From an uncultured Tabrizicola sp. (GTDB taxonomy: Bacteria; Pseudomonadota; Alphaproteobacteria; Rhodobacterales; Rhodobacteraceae), in contig CALLZQ010000171.1 of NCBI GenBank assembly GCA_937858255.1, positions 1 to 9,065 of the forward strand: a stretch of DNA of 9,065 nt, given 5' to 3'. The translations under genes were made by a program, and so were the position numbers. The notes below the pieces were generated by a model. That model saw only the letters and a program-made list of their open reading frames with translations, had not been told where the DNA came from and made no database searches. Shown one piece after another: positions 6,034-9,065 of the stretch; position 1 is the first letter of the stretch; each line of letters starts with the position of its first letter.

Positions 6034-9000
6034 CTGAGACACGCAATATCACTATAAACGCATACGACAGCAGCTGGATAGGGCATGTTTCCATTACACT
6101 TGGCTCCATAACCTATGAACAGCAATGGGATCAGTCATCTTATGGCGGGTTATTTACGGGCACTGCTGGCCCGAATGATGGGCTGATTCGGCCCAGACCA
6201 GATCCTGGAGAGCCAGATCCTTTAAACAATAACAAACCTGCCATCGGACCCTCTGTATCAATAACCTACACTGTCCCATCTGCAAACTACCAAGCAGCGT
6301 TAGACTATATAAATAGTAATCTTGGAAAAAATAACTACGGGCTGATTACCCAAAACTGCGTAATTTTTGTGGATAATGTTGCAAAGGCAGCAGGGTTAAG
6401 CACATATGACTGGCGTTATGAAATAGCCAGGCAAGGCGGTATTCCGGGCTCACACCCCATTGAGACGATCATTTCTTTGCCAAGTCCAGACTTGTCCCTC
6501 TGGGAAGCCGAAGGGCTCCCGGTACCTCCCTGGTGCTTCCCCGCCCACACCCCCATCACCATCTCCCTCACCGAAACCCGCCCGATCTCCGAGATCCGCG
6601 TTGGCGACATGGTTCTGGCCTTTGACCCCGCTGCCGATCTTGGCCGAGGGGCCTTGGTCCCGCGCCGCGTGGTGCGGCTTTATCGGAACACCACGGAGGA
6701 ATGGGTCAAGCTGACTTGGGTGGATGGCGGCGAGGCGAAAGAACTGATCGCTACCCCCGGCCACCATTTCCTTGACCGCTTCGGCAACTTCCCGACGATT
6801 GAGGAAATGCTCGAAAACGGCAAAGCGACGGTTGTCCTTGCCTCCGGCGAACTGACCGAGGTCACTGCCGAGCGGATCGTCTACAGCGCAGAAACGGCGC
6901 ATCTCTTCGAACAGGCGCAAGCGGTAGGCATGGTTGCCGGCAATGCGGCCCTGAAACATGCAGCAGTTGACGGATGGCAGACCTATAACTTCGAGGTCGA
7001 AGACCTGCACACCTATGTCGCGGGCGGGGTGCGTGTGCATAACTCGTCCGATGATCAGGGGGTAATTGAGGATTCAATCCATCCTGCCTATATGCAGGCG
7101 GGGGACAAGGCTACCGATAGCTGGACGGCTCTTCTTCAGACTGTTGGTGACAATGTTGTTGCGGGTGTCGTGAGGCAGATGCCTTCACTTGCCGGAGCAT
7201 TTGGGTTCGAAACCGAATCGACAAAGTTGGAGAGTTCGCGCGACGAAGTGGTTGCGACCCGCGTGAATAAAGATTCAAGCATCACTTTTGTGACGAAAGC
7301 GGATCACAGCCAGGTCGTCACCGAAACGACCTTTGTTCGCACCTCAGGCGGGACTTATACGCCGGTCTCGGTCCATGACGTAAGCGTGGCCGATGGGGGT
7401 TACTCCTCGACAGGGAATGACTGGGGCAATCATTGGGCCGATCCGCGGACCAATGTTCAGCGGGTTCTGAACGATGATTCAGAAAGCTCTTCTTCCTCCG
7501 ACAGCAGTTCGGACCGGAGCGATTCCAGCAGCTCGTCCTCCGGCAGCTCGTCCTCTGGCAGTTCGTCTTCCGGCAGCCATGCATATGGTGGGTATAGCTA
7601 TGGTGGATATGGTGCCGGGGGGTATAGCTATGGCGGCAGCTCCGGCAATTCCAGTTATGGTGGCAGCAGCTCTGGCGGCACCCGCACCGGGGGAACCAGC
7701 ACTGGGGGAACCAGCACTGGGGGAACCAACACCGGCTATACCAATACCGGCAACAATCCCGGTAATCCGAATGCGCCGACATATTATGGGGGCGGCACGA
7801 CGACCACCCCCCGAAGCACCGGCAGCACCAGCGTCTCAACCGATCCCAACCGGGTCGGGCCGCAGCCGATCATCCTCGATCTCGAAGGTGATGGCGTCCA
7901 GATCGAAGAGATGGACAGTTCCTCGATCTTTGTCGATGCCACGGGCAACGGCTTGCTGCACCGCTCGGCCTGGGCGGCGGCGGGTGATGCGGTGTTGTTC
8001 TACGACCCCGACGGGCGCAACGCGCTGACGGAACAGCGACAATATGTCTTTACCGAATGGGCGCCCGAGGCGAGCAGCGATATGGATGCGCTGCGCACCG
8101 CCTTTGATGCCAATGCCGATGGCAAGCTGACCTCGGCCGATGCAGAGTTCAGCAAGTTCAAACTGCTGGTGACCAATCCCGATGGCTCGACCACGGTGCA
8201 AACGCTGGCCTATTTCGGCATCACCGAACTTTCGCTGAAGGAAGATGGTACCGAGGTGGTGCTGCCCGATGGCTCGCGCATCGTTTCGCAGTCGACCTAC
8301 AAGAAATCTGATGGATCGACCGGAATCAGTGCCAGCACGGTTCTGGCGGCCGAGGCCGAAGGGCACAAGGTCGATCAGACGGTATCGGTCGATGGCGCGG
8401 GCAACCGCACGCTGACGGCCAAGGCCTACGGGGCAGATGGCGAGATCAGCTATATCCTGCGGGCCGTGACCAATGCGGCGGGCACACAGGGGACCAACAG
8501 CTATGACGATGACGGGGACGGGGGTTATGACCGCCTGCAGACCCTCACCACCAGTGTTGACGGGGCAGGGGTCAAGACCGAGTCTCGGGTAGACCGGCAG
8601 GGCAGCGTACTCTCCAGCACATTGGTGCAGGGGCAGGTCGATACCGTGACTTCGGTCGATGGCAAGACGGTGACGGTGCTGCGGGATGCGGATGGCGGCG
8701 GCGGCGATGAACAGCGCGAGATCCGCCAGACCAATGCCGATGGCAGCCGCAGCCTGACCATCGCCGATCTGGCCGAGAATGGCACGGTTCTGCACAGCCG
8801 CTTGCAGACGATTTCCGCCAATGGGCTGACGCGCACCACCAAGGACGATTTCGACGGCGACGGCCTCTATGACCGGACCGAGAGCTTTGCCGTCAGCAAT
8901 CTGGCCGGCGGGGCGCGGACGGAAACCACCACGGTGACAAACCGCAACGGCACGTTGCGGGAAAAGGCCATCGAGACAGTCACGGCAGATAATCGCACCC

Positions 9001-9065
9001 ATACGACGACCTTTGATCTGGCCGGCAATACCACCACCGACAAGACGGCCAGCGCCGTGACCACC
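6030..9065 (+). CDS. Giant multidomain protein: permuted papain-like domain, Hint domain, Ca-binding/repeat region (3' end outside window)
   Basis: The frame is open from the ATG at 6030 to the window end (1012 codons, no stop). Residues 1-168: a permuted papain-like domain of the NlpC/P60-LRAT style, with GHVSITLG (His19) and YGLITQNCVIFV (Cys110), the His-before-Cys order seen in many toxin-associated peptidase/amidase domains. Residues 169-338: a complete 170-aa Hint domain, with Cys169 (CFPAHTPITI), TPGHH at 242-246, FEVEDLHTYVAGG, and VHN at 336-338 followed by Ser339. There is no homing endonuclease, so it resembles a bacterial intein-like domain. Residues 339-485: unrecognised linker. 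About 486-581: Ser, Gly/Tyr and Thr/Gly low complexity. About 613-720: PIILDLEGDGV and the EF-hand DANADGKLTSAD (693-704), as in large RTX-type secreted proteins. From 826: Asp/Gly repeats. There is no N-terminal signal peptide, so secretion by a C-terminal type I signal beyond the window is likely but unseen. The ribosome site is GGGAG at 6018-6022. Confidence 0.92.
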   Translation, partial: MTETRNITINAYDSSWIGHVSITLGSITYEQQWDQSSYGGLFTGTAGPNDGLIRPRPDPGEPDPLNNNKPAIGPSVSITYTVPSANYQAALDYINSNLGKNNYGLITQNCVIFVDNVAKAAGLSTYDWRYEIARQGGIPGSHPIETIISLPSPDLSLWEAEGLPVPPWCFPAHTPITISLTETRPISEIRVGDMVLAFDPAADLGRGALVPRRVVRLYRNTTEEWVKLTWVDGGEAKELIATPGHHFLDRFGNFPTIEEMLENGKATVVLASGELTEVTAERIVYSAETAHLFEQAQAVGMVAGNAALKHAAVDGWQTYNFEVEDLHTYVAGGVRVHNSSDDQGVIEDSIHPAYMQAGDKATDSWTALLQTVGDNVVAGVVRQMPSLAGAFGFETESTKLESSRDEVVATRVNKDSSITFVTKADHSQVVTETTFVRTSGGTYTPVSVHDVSVADGGYSSTGNDWGNHWADPRTNVQRVLNDDSESSSSSDSSSDRSDSSSSSSGSSSSGSSSSGSHAYGGYSYGGYGAGGYSYGGSSGNSSYGGSSSGGTRTGGTSTGGTSTGGTNTGYTNTGNNPGNPNAPTYYGGGTTTTPRSTGSTSVSTDPNRVGPQPIILDLEGDGVQIEEMDSSSIFVDATGNGLLHRSAWAAAGDAVLFYDPDGRNALTEQRQYVFTEWAPEASSDMDALRTAFDANADGKLTSADAEFSKFKLLVTNPDGSTTVQTLAYFGITELSLKEDGTEVVLPDGSRIVSQSTYKKSDGSTGISASTVLAAEAEGHKVDQTVSVDGAGNRTLTAKAYGADGEISYILRAVTNAAGTQGTNSYDDDGDGGYDRLQTLTTSVDGAGVKTESRVDRQGSVLSSTLVQGQVDTVTSVDGKTVTVLRDADGGGGDEQREIRQTNADGSRSLTIADLAENGTVLHSRLQTISANGLTRTTKDDFDGDGLYDRTESFAVSNLAGGARTETTTVTNRNGTLREKAIETVTADNRTHTTTFDLAGNTTTDKTASAVTT
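6534..7043 (+). repeat. Hint-domain DNA repeat, copy 2 (complete)
   Basis: This is the intact homologue of 5045-5404. It runs from the Cys169 codon to the Asn338 codon and includes the C-terminal blocks missing from copy 1. The next residue is Ser339, a usable +1 nucleophile. GC content rises sharply at 6534 compared with the AT-rich papain-like part upstream. The two copies could recombine with each other, which would delete 5404-6533 or exchange N-terminal domains. Confidence 0.85.
7530..7574 (+). repeat. 15-bp tandem repeat x3 encoding SSSSG
   Basis: Three adjacent units, AGCTCGTCCTCCGGC at 7530-7544 and variants at 7545-7559 and 7560-7574, encode Ser-Ser-Ser-Ser-Gly inside the giant protein's flexible linker. 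The differences are third-position changes, so the peptide is kept while the DNA drifts. The 15-bp period preserves the frame if units are gained or lost. Confidence 0.85.
7590..7633 (+). repeat. 30-bp spaced direct repeat encoding Gly-Tyr-Ser-Tyr-Gly
   Basis: A 14-bp word (GGGTATAGCTATGG) occurs at 7590-7603 and 7620-7633. It encodes a GYSYGG motif within a Gly/Tyr-rich stretch, and continues the low-complexity linker. Confidence 0.75.
7686..7730 (+). repeat. 15-bp tandem repeat x3 encoding TGGTS/N
   Basis: Three units, ACCGGGGGAACCAGC (7686-7700), ACTGGGGGAACCAGC (7701-7715) and ACTGGGGGAACCAAC (7716-7730), are nearly identical at DNA level. They encode Thr-Gly-Gly-Thr-Ser/Asn, and an eroded Thr-Gly tail follows. 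Their near identity suggests recent slippage. Confidence 0.9.
8505..9065 (+). repeat. Divergent protein repeats with DxDGxG motifs (54-60 aa period)
   Basis: Within the giant protein, DDDGDGGYDR (from 8505), DADGGGGDEQ (from 8685) and DFDGDGLYDR (from 8847) recur with periods of 60 and 54 residues. Each is followed by Thr/Ser-rich strands and a DGxG or NxxG turn about 15-20 residues later (VDGAGVKTES, NADGSRSLT, NLAGGARTE). The DxDGxG loops look calcium-binding. The style resembles beta-rich passenger repeats of large secreted proteins and, loosely, Rhs/YD repeats; it is not the GGxGxDxLx RTX nonapeptide. The array continues past the window end. Confidence 0.7.

Noticed and set aside
7530..7730. 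CRISPR-like or mobile-element repeats
   Set aside because: The units are 15 bp, contiguous, in frame and encode low-complexity peptide; there are no spacers or terminal inverted repeats.
7836..9002. 388-codon open frame on the minus strand
   Set aside because: It is antisense to the Asp/Gly-rich giant protein; the codon bias of that frame keeps the opposite strand free of stops.

Overview
The window looks like chromosome of a GC-rich alphaproteobacterium, most likely of the Rhodobacterales (Paracoccus/Rhodobacter type). I infer this from codon use, the SUF cluster layout, a tRNA-Arg(CCG) with encoded CCA, and a Hint domain of a style I associate with calcium-binding proteins of this group. 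No database search was possible, so the lineage is an inference.

Region 1 (1-3496) is the end of a SUF iron-sulfur cluster operon: sufD (5' end outside the window), two small polytopic membrane proteins (the second clearly YIP1-like), and sufS. All run on the + strand with gaps of 0-12 nt or a 4-nt overlap. SufS supplies persulfide sulfur and SufD belongs to the SufBCD scaffold. Region 2 (3497-3618) holds a good sigma70-type promoter followed by a complete tRNA-Arg(CCG). Region 3 (3619-4259) is an AT-richer tract with no gene I can defend. It carries palindromes and repeated TTGACA hexamers, and looks like the border of an accessory region beside the tRNA.

Region 4 (4260-9065, continuing past the window) is the interesting part. 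Four genes are packed with a 14-nt gap and then two 4-nt overlaps: (a) a 58-aa single-span membrane protein; (b) a 318-aa protein with an unrecognised 198-aa N-terminal domain joined to a Hint (intein/hedgehog-like) domain that has lost its C-terminal catalytic blocks; (c) a 209-aa membrane-anchored protein; (d) the first 1012 codons of a giant protein. The giant protein starts with a permuted papain-like (NlpC/P60-LRAT style) domain. It then has a complete Hint domain ending His-Asn-Ser, a Ser/Gly/Tyr/Thr low-complexity linker, an EF-hand-like calcium-binding segment and the start of a long Asp/Gly-rich repeat tract. It has no stop in the window. The two Hint copies are about 88% identical in DNA over their first 153 nt. 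Homology begins abruptly at the catalytic Cys codon, while everything upstream is unrelated and AT-richer.

My reading is that (a+b) and (c+d N-terminus) are two alternative 'membrane protein + N-terminal domain' cassettes placed in front of a Hint junction. The older one would have been displaced upstream as an orphan with a broken Hint. This would be a mirror image of Rhs/CDI tip swapping, where C-terminal toxin tips are exchanged and displaced downstream. The membrane proteins would be candidate immunity proteins and Hint cleavage would release the N-terminal effector. The duplicated Hint, the sharp boundary, the truncation and the operon packing are read directly from the sequence. The effector, immunity and swapping roles are inference.
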